Below are positions 1-7,157 of a stretch of 64,000 nucleotides of DNA, one piece after another (positions within the stretch are counted from its first letter, which is position 1; every line of letters begins with the position of its first letter). Location of the stretch: NCBI RefSeq assembly GCF_011290485.1, contig NZ_CP048029.1:2924501-2988500 (forward strand), in the 5' to 3' direction. Position numbers and translations under genes: made by a program. The stretch comes from Caldichromatium japonicum (lineage in GTDB: Bacteria > Pseudomonadota > Gammaproteobacteria > Chromatiales > Chromatiaceae). Below the pieces are notes generated by a model. The model searched no databases. It worked only from the letters and a program-made list of their open reading frames with translations, and was not told where the DNA came from.

Positions 1-426
1 TGAAGCCTTGTGATTGACGATACATGCGGATCCGAGGGTTACATCTGCGGCAATGACAGCCATCGCCAAGATTTGTGATCCGGAACCAATGCGGGCGCTG
101 TCCGCGACAAACGATCTTGGGTGGACTAAAGCCTCGATACGCAGGCCGTGATTCGCCAGCAATTCTTGCAGCTGCAGTCGATCCTGCCCACGGTTTCCTC
201 CAATGGCCACGAGCCCGTAAATGCCATGAGGGTCCTGCGCGTTTTGGAGCCATTTAGTCAGCTCCTGCTTCCCTCCTATTAACGGTATGTTCGGCAAAGC
301 TGGCTGTGCATTGGGATCATTGTCGAATAAAGCAATGACTTTACTACCGACAGCGCGGATAGCCTCGTCTAGCACCTTCGCATGCCCTGCACTACCCCAC
401 AAAACGTAGCGCTTGCAATCAGTCAC
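1..426 (-). CDS. NeuD-like sugar O-acyltransferase (3' end cut by window edge)
   Basis: The 142 visible codons start at a GTG (position 426) that overlaps the stop of the upstream aminotransferase by 8 nt, so the two are translationally coupled. The protein opens with a Rossmann-like stretch (LWGSAGHAKVLDEAIRAVG) and then VAIGGNRGQDR. It continues into the start of a left-handed beta-helix (SFVADSARIGSGSQILAMAV, then IAADVTLG). This order is that of the NeuD / PglD family of acetyl-CoA-dependent sugar N- or O-acyltransferases. With the adjacent aminotransferase it would acylate an amino-sugar nucleotide for a surface glycan. The substrate cannot be told from sequence, and the C-terminal part with the active-site histidine region lies outside the window. 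Confidence 0.75.
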   Translation of the reverse strand, partial: MTDCKRYVLWGSAGHAKVLDEAIRAVGSKVIALFDNDPNAQPALPNIPLIGGKQELTKWLQNAQDPHGIYGLVAIGGNRGQDRLQLQELLANHGLRIEALVHPRSFVADSARIGSGSQILAMAVIAADVTLGSACIVNHKAS

Positions 427-1546
427 TTAGCATGCTCCGTATTACGGCACAGACCCGATCAAGTTCGTTCTCGGTTATGTCGTGATAGCTGGGTAGGTTG
501 ATCGCTCTCTTCGGAATATCCCACGCGCGGTAGTTCGCAGGTTTTTGGTCGAACATGAGAAGACTGGAGAGCGGCCAGAAAAAGACCCGTGCGTCAATGT
601 TGTCTTTTGAGAAAGCTGCTAGCAGTTTTTCGCGGGTAATTCCCGTTTCCGGTGCAAAAACGGCTGTCGGCATCCAGGCGCCATTGACGGTTCCTTCAGA
701 TTGGGGGTTTAGGCATGCGCCGGGTAGTTTTTCCAAGCGTTCGCGATAGTAGGCGAGGATTTCACGCTTGCGTGCAACGAGCTCCCCGATGCGTTCCATC
801 TGGGCGCAGCCAATAGCAGCCTGCAGGTTGGACATCTTATATTTGAAGCCGACGACATCGGGCCAGAATTGCTTAGTCTGCCCGCGTGCACGACCGTGGT
901 TGCTCAACGTGAGCACACGTTCATAGAGGTCGGCATCGTTGGTGACGAACATGCCCCCCTCACCGGTAGTGATGGTTTTAGTGCCGTGAAAGGAGAAGAC
1001 ACCAAATCGCCCCATACTGCCAGCGCGTTTGCCGTGGTAGATGGAGCCAATCGCTTCAGCAGCATCTTCAATGATGGGTATGCCGTGTTTTTCACCAATC
1101 GCCAAAAGGCGATCCATTTCACACAGATTGCCGTAGAGGTGGGTCGCAATGATGGCCTTGGTGCGCGGCGTGATCGCTTTCTCAGCCTGCTCAGGATCGA
1201 TGCACCAGGAGTCTTCAAGGATATCGACGAAAACCGGTTTCGCTCCCAGATGAACGATGGGGGCAGCAGTGGCAATCCAGTTGGTATCGGCAAGGATCAC
1301 CTCTTCACCGGGCCTGATTCCAAGGGCAGCCAAACCCATGTGCAGCGCGCCAGTACAGCTCGATGTGGCGATGGCGTACTGCACACCGAGGTGCTGCCTG
1401 AAGGCAGACTCAAACCGGTTAATGTAGTCGTAGCAATGTTCCCCCCAGCCGTTCGCGGCGGCATCGGTGGCGTAGCGCACTTCCAGTTCGGTGATGGAAG
1501 GTTTGGTGTACAGGATACGCTGGTTCATCGGGAGTAGTTGACTCAT
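419..1546 (-). CDS. DegT/DnrJ/EryC1/StrS family PLP-dependent sugar aminotransferase
   Basis: This 375-residue protein has the full length of the family that aminates keto-sugar nucleotides. Visible hallmarks are the cofactor region (TSSCTGALHMGLAALGI), the DTNW segment, the EDAAEAIGS aspartate motif that contacts the pyridine nitrogen, and the Schiff-base lysine in FSFHGTKTITTGEGG. It lies 4 bp downstream of the truncated C-methyltransferase and overlaps the NeuD-like acyltransferase. The three form the remains of a deoxy/amino-sugar operon for O-antigen or capsule. The exact sugar (perosamine-type or other) cannot be deduced. The start ATG gives an N-terminus MSQLLPMNQ and the reading frame is undamaged. 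Confidence 0.9.
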   Translation of the reverse strand: MSQLLPMNQRILYTKPSITELEVRYATDAAANGWGEHCYDYINRFESAFRQHLGVQYAIATSSCTGALHMGLAALGIRPGEEVILADTNWIATAAPIVHLGAKPVFVDILEDSWCIDPEQAEKAITPRTKAIIATHLYGNLCEMDRLLAIGEKHGIPIIEDAAEAIGSIYHGKRAGSMGRFGVFSFHGTKTITTGEGGMFVTNDADLYERVLTLSNHGRARGQTKQFWPDVVGFKYKMSNLQAAIGCAQMERIGELVARKREILAYYRERLEKLPGACLNPQSEGTVNGAWMPTAVFAPETGITREKLLAAFSKDNIDARVFFWPLSSLLMFDQKPANYRAWDIPKRAINLPSYHDITENELDRVCAVIRSMLSD

Positions 1547-1550
1547 TTAT

Positions 1551-1945
1551 TCAACAACTTGTAATGGTCAAATGCGGCACAGCCGTGACGAACTGCGTCC
1601 CCCGTGCAGCCAGCGCTGCATTTTGCTCACGCACCTCCTCAGCGATGTTCCACGGCAGAATGAGCAGGTAGTCGGGCGCGAAATCCATCAGAACGCTGAG
1701 CGCAAGGATGGGGATGTGGCTGCCAGGTAGGAACTTGTTTTGCCTTGCCGGGGCGGCATCGCAGACAAAGGGGAGTAGGTCAGGCTTGATCCCAGCGAAG
1801 TTGAGCAGGGTATTACCCTTGGCGGCAGCGCCATAGGCGGCGACTTTTTTGTCGGCGCGCTTTTGTTCGATGATGCCCTGCCCGCGATTCTTTTGGACAG
1901 GAAATTGGGGTAAATAGACCTGTTTGGCAAGGGGCTCAAGCTGCG
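1551..1945 (-). pseudogene. NDP-sugar C-methyltransferase, C-terminal fragment
   Basis: Only the C-terminal domain of a class I SAM-dependent C-methyltransferase (Methyltransf_14 type, as in NDP-hexose 3-C-methyltransferases) remains. It carries the characteristic KVAAYGAAAKGNTLLNFAGI segment followed by PGSHIPI, DYLLILPWNIAEE and the C-terminal RGTQFVTAVPHLTI. The N-terminal SAM-binding half is missing because the sequence joins an IS3-like transposase fragment on the opposite strand at about 1923-1945. The open frame runs on to 2168 only as antisense of that fragment. The exact junction is uncertain by about 20 bp. The enzyme would be inactive unless its other half survives elsewhere. Confidence 0.75.
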
Positions 1946-2243
1946 CATGGATCATGGCACGCAATACACCGCCGACGACTTCCTGAAACAGATCGCGTTC
2001 TGGGCTATCGACCAGAGCCTCGCCTTTGTTGCTGAGCCCCAGACCAATGGCGTGACCGAACGCTTCAATCGGACGCTGAAGGAGCAGGCCATCCACGCAC
2101 GCCTCTTTTGCAACCTTAAAGAAGTCCGGCAGGCTGTCACCGAGTTCAGGAATCGTTACAATCGCCACTGGCGACTCGAAAAACTGGGCTTCATGTCACC
2201 CCTCGAAGCCCGGCAGGCTTATGCCCTCCAAAAGGCCGCATGA
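1923..2243 (+). pseudogene. IS3-like transposase (integrase core), C-terminal fragment
   Basis: The frame gives GLKLRMDHGTQYTADDF, FVAEPQTNGVTERFNRTLKEQ and YNRHWRLEKLGFMSPLEAR. These are the second Asp and the Glu regions of an rve-type DDE integrase core as in IS3/IS481-like elements. The first catalytic Asp and the DNA-binding half are absent. The fragment butts against the truncated methyltransferase, so it marks an insertion followed by deletion. No intact terminal repeat was recognised on either side. The transposase cannot be functional. Confidence 0.8.
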
Positions 2244-2539
2244 ACTGCAAATCAGTGTCCAATCAACTGCGGGCAGTACACTTGTACGTCAAGCCTTGCT
2301 GTTTGACCCAAACGCTGAGCTTCAGCGCGCTCAATGCCGGAATATTTTTCCATATACTCCCTTAACGCATGCTTGCGTCAGCAGTTGAAGATCCCTGACT
2401 CTCTGGGGCATCTCATCCAACCGCAATCCGCCGCGCGCTGCGCCTTTGTCCCGTGCGGACGAGGCCCTAATCGGCTAGGATCAGCTGCTATGACCGAACA
2501 GTCGGTTCTTTATGCGCAAACCATCGCGAGGTGTCTATC
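2244..2539. other. Intergenic region with no recognisable gene
   Basis: Between the IS3-like fragment and the DUF3050 gene I see no convincing ORF, RNA gene or repeat. The left part probably includes the non-coding end of the IS relic. The last 30 bp hold the ribosome-binding site of the next gene (GAGGTG at 2529-2534). Confidence 0.4.
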
Positions 2540-3313
2540 ATGGCAGCGCTCAATCTCGAGCATCTTCAACCCTTGCGCGCCCAGCTCGATGGCCATGTGA
2601 TCTATGGGGCGATCCAGGACATCGAGGACCTGCGAGTCTTCATGCGGCATCATGTCTTTTCGGTCTGGGACTTCATGTCGCTGATCAAATATCTCCAGCG
2701 CACTATCGCCCCTGTCGCCGTGCCCTGGCGTCCGGTTTCAGACCCCAGCTTGCGCTATTTCATCAATCAACTGGTCCAGGAGGAGGAGTCGGATGCCGTG
2801 CCCCTGGCCGGCGGTGAGGTACTCCATGCCAGCCATTTCGAGCTCTACTGCCTGGCGATGGATGAGGTCGGAGCCGATAGTACCCTCCCGCAGCGTTTCC
2901 TAGAGTTGGTCGCCGCAAGCGATCTCGATGCGGCACTCTATTCTGACCTAGTCCCACTGCCGGCGCGTTATTTCTGCGAGACCACCTTTTGCTTTATCCG
3001 CGAAGACAAACCGCATCTGGTGGCCGCGGCCTTGGCGCTGGGACGCGAGACGTTGATTCCCGCGATGTTTCGGCGATTTCTCGAGCAGATGGGGATCGGC
3101 GAGGGGCAGGCGCCGATCTTCCATGCCTATCTCAAGCGCCATATCCACCTCGATGAGGATTTCCACGGACCTTTGGCGATGCGCCTGTTAGAGACCCTGT
3201 GCAGCGATGATCCCGAGCGCATTAAGGAGGCCGAAACCGCGGCTGAAGAGGCGATCTGTGCACGCATTCGCTTCTGGGATGGCGTACTCGCGGCGATCCA
3301 GGCGAGGTCTTGA
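2540..3313 (+). CDS. DUF3050 domain protein (heme-oxygenase-like fold)
   Basis: The protein of 257 residues matches the DUF3050 family. It has an N-terminal LRAQLDGHVIYGAIQDIEDLR, then FMRHHVFSVWDFMSLIKYLQ and a C-terminal half with HIHLDEDFHGPLAMRLLE. The conserved His and acidic residues resemble the helical heme-oxygenase-like/iron-oxidase superfamily, in which they bind metal or heme. I chose the ATG at 2540 because GAGGTG lies 6 nt upstream; a GTG at 2531 would overlap that site. It lies 81 bp upstream of a DsrC gene on the same strand. Its biochemical role is unknown, and a link with sulfur metabolism is only inference from the neighbour. Confidence 0.75.
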   Translation: MAALNLEHLQPLRAQLDGHVIYGAIQDIEDLRVFMRHHVFSVWDFMSLIKYLQRTIAPVAVPWRPVSDPSLRYFINQLVQEEESDAVPLAGGEVLHASHFELYCLAMDEVGADSTLPQRFLELVAASDLDAALYSDLVPLPARYFCETTFCFIREDKPHLVAAALALGRETLIPAMFRRFLEQMGIGEGQAPIFHAYLKRHIHLDEDFHGPLAMRLLETLCSDDPERIKEAETAAEEAICARIRFWDGVLAAIQARS

Positions 3314-3394
3314 TCCCGGGGACCATTGATAAACCCTGAGGCGGCCCTCATTGCATGTATTGCCTTTCAGTGCGGTTTTTTTGAGGAGATTTGC

Positions 3395-3697
3395 ATGAGC
3401 GTCGCCCTGAGCGTGCCTGTTGATAGCGAAGGCTTTCTACTCAACCGCGATGACTGGAGTGAAGAGGTCGCGGTCGAACTCGCTGACAACGACGGCTTCG
3501 AGATAAGCGCACAGGTCATGGACTTCATCCGTGCCGCACGCGCCATGTATGAAGAGAACGGCGTGGTTCCGCCGATCCGTATCTTTGCTAAGCGTCAGGG
3601 GGTCTCGACCAAGGAGCTCTATGACATCTTCAAAAATGGCCCCATGAAGCTGATCTGCAAATGGGGCGGCCTGCCCAAACCGACCGGCTGCGTCTAA
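3395..3697 (+). CDS. DsrC/TusE family sulfur-carrier protein
   Basis: The 100-residue protein has the compact DsrC/TusE fold sequence, including GFLLNRDDWSEEVAVELA, an IRAARAMYEENGVVPPIRI helix and the C-terminal arm ending LPKPTGCV. Both redox cysteines of true DsrC are present. CysA is the penultimate residue (C99) and CysB lies 11 residues earlier (C88, in LICKWGG). TusE proteins for tRNA thiolation keep only CysA, so this is closer to the dissimilatory sulfur carriers that shuttle sulfane sulfur as a trisulfide in the cytoplasm. It is not next to dsrAB here, so it may be a paralogue. The ATG at 3395 follows TTGAGGAGATTTGC, a good ribosome-binding site, and longer starts lack one. Confidence 0.85.
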   Translation: MSVALSVPVDSEGFLLNRDDWSEEVAVELADNDGFEISAQVMDFIRAARAMYEENGVVPPIRIFAKRQGVSTKELYDIFKNGPMKLICKWGGLPKPTGCV

Positions 3698-3729
3698 TCC
3701 TGCAACACCTGGGGGATCGGTGCGCCCAG

Positions 3730-3754
3730 GGCGTCTTTCAGCTCGCAAGACGCC
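3730..3754 (+). terminator. Stem-loop downstream of dsrC-like gene
   Basis: GGCGTCTT (3730-3737) pairs with AAGACGCC (3747-3754) around a 9-nt loop, 33 bp past the DsrC stop. A second GC-rich hairpin (GGGGT/ACCCC) follows near 3763. There is no T-run, so termination is plausible but not certain. Confidence 0.35.
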
Positions 3755-3830
3755 AGCAAAGGGGTGCCTTACCCCCTCACCTGTCCGGCAGCGTCCATGA
3801 TCCCGCCTGACCATCGCGGGTGTCGTGCCC

Positions 3831-4832
3831 TCAATCGCCGCTGACCCGCTCGGTCCGTACCGCCTCATGGCGGCGGCTCAGCCGGATACGGGTGTCCTCG
3901 AGCTGCTGGCGCAGCTGGATACTCTCCTCGCCCAGAAAGTCGATGAAGGCCTGGGCCACCACCGACAGCTCCTTGCCCTTGGCGTGGGCGATATACCACT
4001 GACGTTCGAGCGGAAAGCCCTGGACGTCGAGGATAACCAGTGGCGAGGGCTCGGGTTCCTGGGCCAGGGTATGGAGCGAGAGGACCGAGAGCCCCAATTG
4101 ACCATAGATCGCATGGCGGATCGCCTCATTGCTGCCAAGCTCCATGCGCACCCGCGGTTTAAAGCCGCGCTCGGTGAAGGTCTTGAGCACATAGTCGCGG
4201 ATGCCCGAACCCGGCTCGCGCATGATGAAATATTCATCGGCCAAATGCGCCAGTGGGATCTGGCGCTCACAGGCGAGCGGATGGTCGCGATGGGCGACCA
4301 CATAAAGCGGATTGGGGGCAAAGGGGCGGGTGACCATCTCGAGGTCGCGATCGGGGTTCTGCCCCAGGATATAGAGGTCGTCCTTGTTGGCGAGCAGGCG
4401 CTCGATCAGGGTGTCGCGATTGGTCACCTTGAGTGCGACATCGACCCCCTGATGCCGTTGGCAGAAACGGCCCAAGACCTCGGGGGCGAAATATTTGGCA
4501 GTGGTGATCACGCACAGTCTGAGATAACCGCGCTTCAGACCCTTGAGATCGGCGATCTTCATCTCGAAGCGATCCAAGACGCCGAAGATCTCCTTAACCG
4601 CCGCTTCAAGCTCGCATCCCACCTCGGTCAGATAGACCTGGCGCCCGATCTGTTCAAAGAGCGGCAGCCCGATGGCCTCGGTCAGACGCTTGATCTGGGT
4701 CGAAACCGTCGGCTGGGTGAGATAGAGCTCATCGGCTGCCTTGGTAAAGCTCTTCAAACGGGCGATGGTCGCAAAGACCTGAAGCTGGCGCAGACTGACA
4801 TGGCGGGCGAGGTTGAGGGTCGGATCGGCCAT
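3831..4832 (-). CDS. cbbR: LysR-type regulator CbbR
   Basis: This LysR-family activator has an N-terminal winged HTH (LARHVSLRQLQVFATIARL, SFTKAADELYLTQPTVSTQI) and a C-terminal effector domain of about 200 residues. The HTH sequence is typical of CbbR, which activates Calvin-cycle operons in response to the metabolic state. The gene sits at the 3' end of the carboxysome cluster in the same orientation, rather than divergently upstream of cbbL as is common. I start it at the ATG giving MADPTLNLARH, the usual family N-terminus. The frame stays open to an ATG at 4934, which would add 34 residues. A hairpin at 4946-4966 separates it from the upstream small ORF, so it may have its own promoter. 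Confidence 0.9.
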   Translation of the reverse strand: MADPTLNLARHVSLRQLQVFATIARLKSFTKAADELYLTQPTVSTQIKRLTEAIGLPLFEQIGRQVYLTEVGCELEAAVKEIFGVLDRFEMKIADLKGLKRGYLRLCVITTAKYFAPEVLGRFCQRHQGVDVALKVTNRDTLIERLLANKDDLYILGQNPDRDLEMVTRPFAPNPLYVVAHRDHPLACERQIPLAHLADEYFIMREPGSGIRDYVLKTFTERGFKPRVRMELGSNEAIRHAIYGQLGLSVLSLHTLAQEPEPSPLVILDVQGFPLERQWYIAHAKGKELSVVAQAFIDFLGEESIQLRQQLEDTRIRLSRRHEAVRTERVSGD

Positions 4833-4945
4833 GGCAGCTTGGAACACCTCATCAATGGGGTGAGACAGAGCTCGTTTTTTCAGGGAGGATAGGGCATGCG
4901 TGCCCCGCTGCTCCCCTTTGCCTGCCTCTTTCATGTTTCGCCGGT

Positions 4946-4966
4946 AGGGTAGGCAATGCCTACCCT
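4946..4966. terminator. Hairpin between carboxysome cluster and cbbR
   Basis: AGGGTAGGC (4946-4954) and GCCTACCCT (4958-4966) form a perfect 9-bp stem with the 3-nt loop AAT. On the plus strand it is followed by GATTTT. It shares its AGGGT...ACCCT ends with the hairpins at 6114, 6497 and 5328. Confidence 0.5.
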
Positions 4967-5031
4967 GATTTTGGCGGTGTCAGAGAGATCAGATCCGGCA
5001 GAGCAGCGAGGGATGTCCATCCCCCTGCCTC

Positions 5032-5226
5032 TCAGTCAGGCCAGACCCGCTGCCCCAGGCGATAGCCGGCATCATAGGGCCATTCGCTCGGCCCTGGCGC
5101 GCGCCCCGCTGGCCGCTTGGCCGAGCGCTGAGCTGAAGCCTTGGGTGTTGGCTTGAACGGTACCGTAACAGGGGGTGCGACCGTCACCTGGGGCTGAGCG
5201 TCTTGCGGTTTGGGCTCTGAGTTCAT
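5032..5226 (-). CDS. Small proline-rich protein at the end of the cso operon (unknown)
   Basis: I do not recognise this protein of 64 residues. Its first half is proline/valine-rich (PQDAQPQVTVAPPVTVPFKP), the middle is basic (SAQRSAKRPAGRAPG), and it ends in an aromatic tail (SEWPYDAGYRLGQRVWPD). It is co-oriented with acRAF, 98 bp downstream of it, and precedes a hairpin and cbbR. Low complexity and a weak start (GTG 5229 or ATG 5226, no clear Shine-Dalgarno) limit confidence that it is expressed. Its place in the carboxysome operon makes it a candidate accessory or scaffold peptide, which is inference only. Confidence 0.4.
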   Translation of the reverse strand: MNSEPKPQDAQPQVTVAPPVTVPFKPTPKASAQRSAKRPAGRAPGPSEWPYDAGYRLGQRVWPD

Positions 5227-5323
5227 CACTCACTCACTTACTGGAGATCTGCTTGGAGATCAGGGTGCGCACTGAGCCGCCCTCTACGGCTTGAGGGAAC
5301 GGCAGAGAACCTGCGTGGACCCC

Positions 5324-5617
5324 TTAAAGGGTACCTACCCTATCCTCCCCTTGCCCATCCAGGGCGCGATCCACCTCTGCCAAAAAGCGGTCAATGCGCT
5401 GTTCGCGCTCTTCTGGATCTTGCGCTTGCGGCGCATCGAGATGGAGCGTCAGATTGACATATGTTCGCCCAAAGCTGATGTCGGGATAAAGGCCCATCTC
5501 CTCGCTCAGTTGGGCCAAGGTATCGAGAAAGGCGCGGGTTTCGCTGTAGTCCGCAAACTCGATCCGGCGCTCGATGCACGGCGGTCGGTCACGGCGCTGC
5601 CAGGGGCTGGTCTGCAT
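5324..5617 (-). CDS. Alpha-carboxysome RuBisCO assembly factor (acRAF; pterin dehydratase-like)
   Basis: The 97-residue protein belongs to the 4a-hydroxytetrahydrobiopterin dehydratase-like family encoded in alpha-carboxysome loci, known as acRAF, which assists RuBisCO assembly. Visible features are RIEFADYSETRAFLDTLAQLSEEMGLYPDISFGRTYVNLTL, followed by an acidic helix. The SFGRTYVNLTL region replaces the catalytic histidine motif of true dehydratases. A strong GGAGG lies 5 nt before the ATG. The gene overlaps the 3' end of the ferritin-like gene by 29 bp, so the two are coupled. The C-terminal codons overlap a short AGGGT/ACCCT inverted repeat. Confidence 0.85.
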   Translation of the reverse strand: MQTSPWQRRDRPPCIERRIEFADYSETRAFLDTLAQLSEEMGLYPDISFGRTYVNLTLHLDAPQAQDPEEREQRIDRFLAEVDRALDGQGEDRVGTL

Positions 5618-6092
5618 CTATACCTCCGGACTGTATCGGCATGGATGGATGGGCGAGACGCTGCAGCCAAGCGGCAAACTCACGCAGATGATCGAGCTCC
5701 TCGTCATAGAGCGCGGCAAAGAACTCGCGGTTGATCCGGTCGCCAATTAGGAGGCAATAATCCACCGCCTCGCGATAGAGAGCGACCGCTCGCTGTTCTA
5801 GCCGCCGGTTGGCCTCAAGGAGCACCTCAAGCGAGGGACCCGCCTCGACCGGTGTCAGGCGCGATCCATTGGGCATCGCGCCGAGTTGCAGCATACGCTC
5901 GATCAGGCGCTGGGCATGGACCTGTTCCTCGGCGGCCTCGCGCCGGAAATAGGCGGCGGCCTCCTGAAGCCCCCAAAGCTCTGCGAGCCCGGCATGGGTC
6001 AGATACTGCTGGACGGCTGCAAGCTCATGGCTCAGCGCCCGACCCAGATAGCCCAGGACCCGTGGATTGGCGACCATCTGCTCGCTGCCCAC
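5589..6092 (-). CDS. Carboxysome-cluster bacterioferritin-like protein
   Basis: The protein (167 residues from a GTG, or 162 from the ATG at 6077) is a ferritin-like four-helix bundle. It begins ANPRVLGYLGRALSHELAAVQQYLTHA, like bacterioferritin, and carries the AEEQVHAQRLIERMLQLG and EELDHLREF helices with Glu/His metal-ligand positions. Such proteins are regular members of alpha-carboxysome operons between csoS1 and acRAF. Their function there is not settled, and iron storage in the usual 24-mer sense is not demonstrated. It lies downstream of a csoS1 gene and a CTAGGGT...ACCCTAG hairpin. The ATG at 6077 gives the canonical N-terminus and may be the true start. Confidence 0.8.
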   Translation of the reverse strand: MGSEQMVANPRVLGYLGRALSHELAAVQQYLTHAGLAELWGLQEAAAYFRREAAEEQVHAQRLIERMLQLGAMPNGSRLTPVEAGPSLEVLLEANRRLEQRAVALYREAVDYCLLIGDRINREFFAALYDEELDHLREFAAWLQRLAHPSMPIQSGGIDADQPLAAP

Positions 6093-6113
6093 ACCCGCTT
6101 TTATTAGGCATCA

Positions 6114-6138
6114 CTAGGGTACACAATGCGCACCCTAG
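6114..6138. repeat. Intergenic hairpin between csoS1 and ferritin-like gene
   Basis: CTAGGGT (6114-6120) pairs with ACCCTAG (6132-6138), with an imperfect inner stem. It belongs to the AGGGT...ACCCT hairpin set of this operon. Confidence 0.5.
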
Positions 6139-6140
6139 CC

Positions 6141-6464
6141 TTATTTTCGCCCGTGGCGGCCGTTGGTGTCCTCGGGCTTGACCGGCAGAATCGGCTCGAC
6201 CTCGCGATGCGGACGGGCGATGATGTGGGCCGCCACCAACCCATCCCCCACCCGCTCGCAGGCATCGGCCCCCGCGCGCACCGCGGCGTTCACCGCACCC
6301 GTTTCGCCGCGCACCATCACCGTGACATAACCGCCGCCGACGAACTCGCGCCCGATCAGGCGCACCTCCGCAGCCTTGGTCATGGCATCGGCAGCCTCGA
6401 TCGCCGGCACCAAGCCCCGCGTCTCGATCATCCCGAGCGCGATCCCATAGCTTTCCGAGGGCAT
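6141..6464 (-). CDS. csoS1: Carboxysome shell protein CsoS1 (BMC-H), distal copy
   Basis: This single-domain BMC protein of 107 residues forms hexamers that tile the facets of the carboxysome shell. Its core [31 protein letters not shown] is followed by [29 protein letters not shown], the standard CsoS1 sequence. AGAGGTGAG lies just upstream of the ATG at 6464, which decides the start; the open frame extends to 6509 without a site. It is almost identical at the DNA level to the neighbour at 6527-6841 from the start of the core to about codon 92. After that the tails diverge (this one ends [13 protein letters not shown]). The two differ by tail and N-terminus only. Confidence 0.95.
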   Translation of the reverse strand: MPSESYGIALGMIETRGLVPAIEAADAMTKAAEVRLIGREFVGGGYVTVMVRGETGAVNAAVRAGADACERVGDGLVAAHIIARPHREVEPILPVKPEDTNGRHGRK

Positions 6465-6496
6465 AGATCTCTCACCTCTTTCACCGTGCATTTTGG

Positions 6497-6521
6497 ATAG
6501 GGTACGCAAGGCGTACCCTAT
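6497..6521. repeat. Strong intergenic hairpin between the two csoS1 genes
   Basis: ATAGGGTACGC (6497-6507) and GCGTACCCTAT (6511-6521) make a perfect 11-bp stem with a 3-nt loop. It lies between the stop of the proximal csoS1 and the ribosome-binding site of the distal one. It could stabilise or process the mRNA or act as a partial terminator. Confidence 0.6.
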
Positions 6522-6526
6522 GGCCT

Positions 6527-6841
6527 TTAGGTCGTCTCTTTGTCGGAAAACCGCCCCTTAGGGAGGATCGGCTCGACCTCGCGATGCGGACGGGCGATGA
6601 TGTGGGCCGCCACCAACCCATCCCCCACCCGCTCGCAGGCATCGGCCCCCGCGCGCACCGCGGCGTTCACCGCACCCGTTTCGCCGCGCACCATCACCGT
6701 GACATAACCGCCGCCGACGAACTCGCGCCCGATCAGGCGCACCTCCGCAGCCTTGGTCATGGCATCGGCAGCCTCGATCGCCGGCACCAAGCCCCGCGTC
6801 TCGATCATCCCGAGCGCGATCCCGTAATATTCATCAGCCAT
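6527..6841 (-). CDS. csoS1: Carboxysome shell protein CsoS1 (BMC-H), proximal copy
   Basis: The 104-residue BMC-domain protein [20 protein letters not shown]... is a hexameric facet protein of the alpha-carboxysome. AGGAG lies 9 nt before the ATG. The body is essentially identical to the copy at 6141-6464, while the C-terminal tail ([12 protein letters not shown]) is different. Paralogous shell proteins with different tails are common and allow mixed facets. It follows csoS4B by about 70 bp and precedes an 11-bp hairpin. Confidence 0.95.
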   Translation of the reverse strand: MADEYYGIALGMIETRGLVPAIEAADAMTKAAEVRLIGREFVGGGYVTVMVRGETGAVNAAVRAGADACERVGDGLVAAHIIARPHREVEPILPKGRFSDKETT

Positions 6842-6909
6842 GGTCGTGACTCCTCTGTTTCAGGTTGGGTTTTGGGTCAATCGTTTGAAAATCGATATGG
6901 ATTCAGGGA

Positions 6910-7155
6910 TCAGTCGGTCTCCCAGCGGTCGATGATGCCGCCGATGCAAAGATCGGTGAGCACCTGGGTGCCGATAGCGACCCGCGCCGCCGAGCCGCTG
7001 ATGGTAAAGACCCAGTTGCCGCGATGAGTGCCGATGGTATCGACTGCGACGGCGCGCTTGCCCTGAGCGTCGCGCAAGACCCGCAGCGACACCTGTTGTA
7101 GTCCGGGGACGCGACGGGTGCAGACCAAGGGGCTCTCGACCTGCATGATGTCCAT
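6910..7155 (-). CDS. csoS4B: Carboxysome vertex protein CsoS4B (BMC-P)
   Basis: The 81-residue protein is of the CcmL/EutN/CsoS4 pentamer family that caps the twelve vertices of the shell. It shows MQVESPLVCTRRVPGLQ, AVAVDTIGTHRGNWVFTISGSAAR and the C-terminal CIGGIIDRWE. The ATG at 7155 is preceded by AGGAGG with 7 nt spacing; the longer open frame to 7824 is antisense to csoSCA and not coding. It is 2 bp from csoS4A and clearly co-translated. Confidence 0.92.
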   Translation of the reverse strand: MDIMQVESPLVCTRRVPGLQQVSLRVLRDAQGKRAVAVDTIGTHRGNWVFTISGSAARVAIGTQVLTDLCIGGIIDRWETD

Positions 7156-7157
7156 TC

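Noticed and set aside
3825..4892. 355-codon ORF antisense to cbbR
   Set aside because: It is a shadow of the GC-rich cbbR gene, which has clear LysR motifs.
4946..6521. Carboxysome-cluster hairpins as a CRISPR array
   Set aside because: The repeats are palindromic, of unequal spacing, few in number and lie between genes, without regular spacers.
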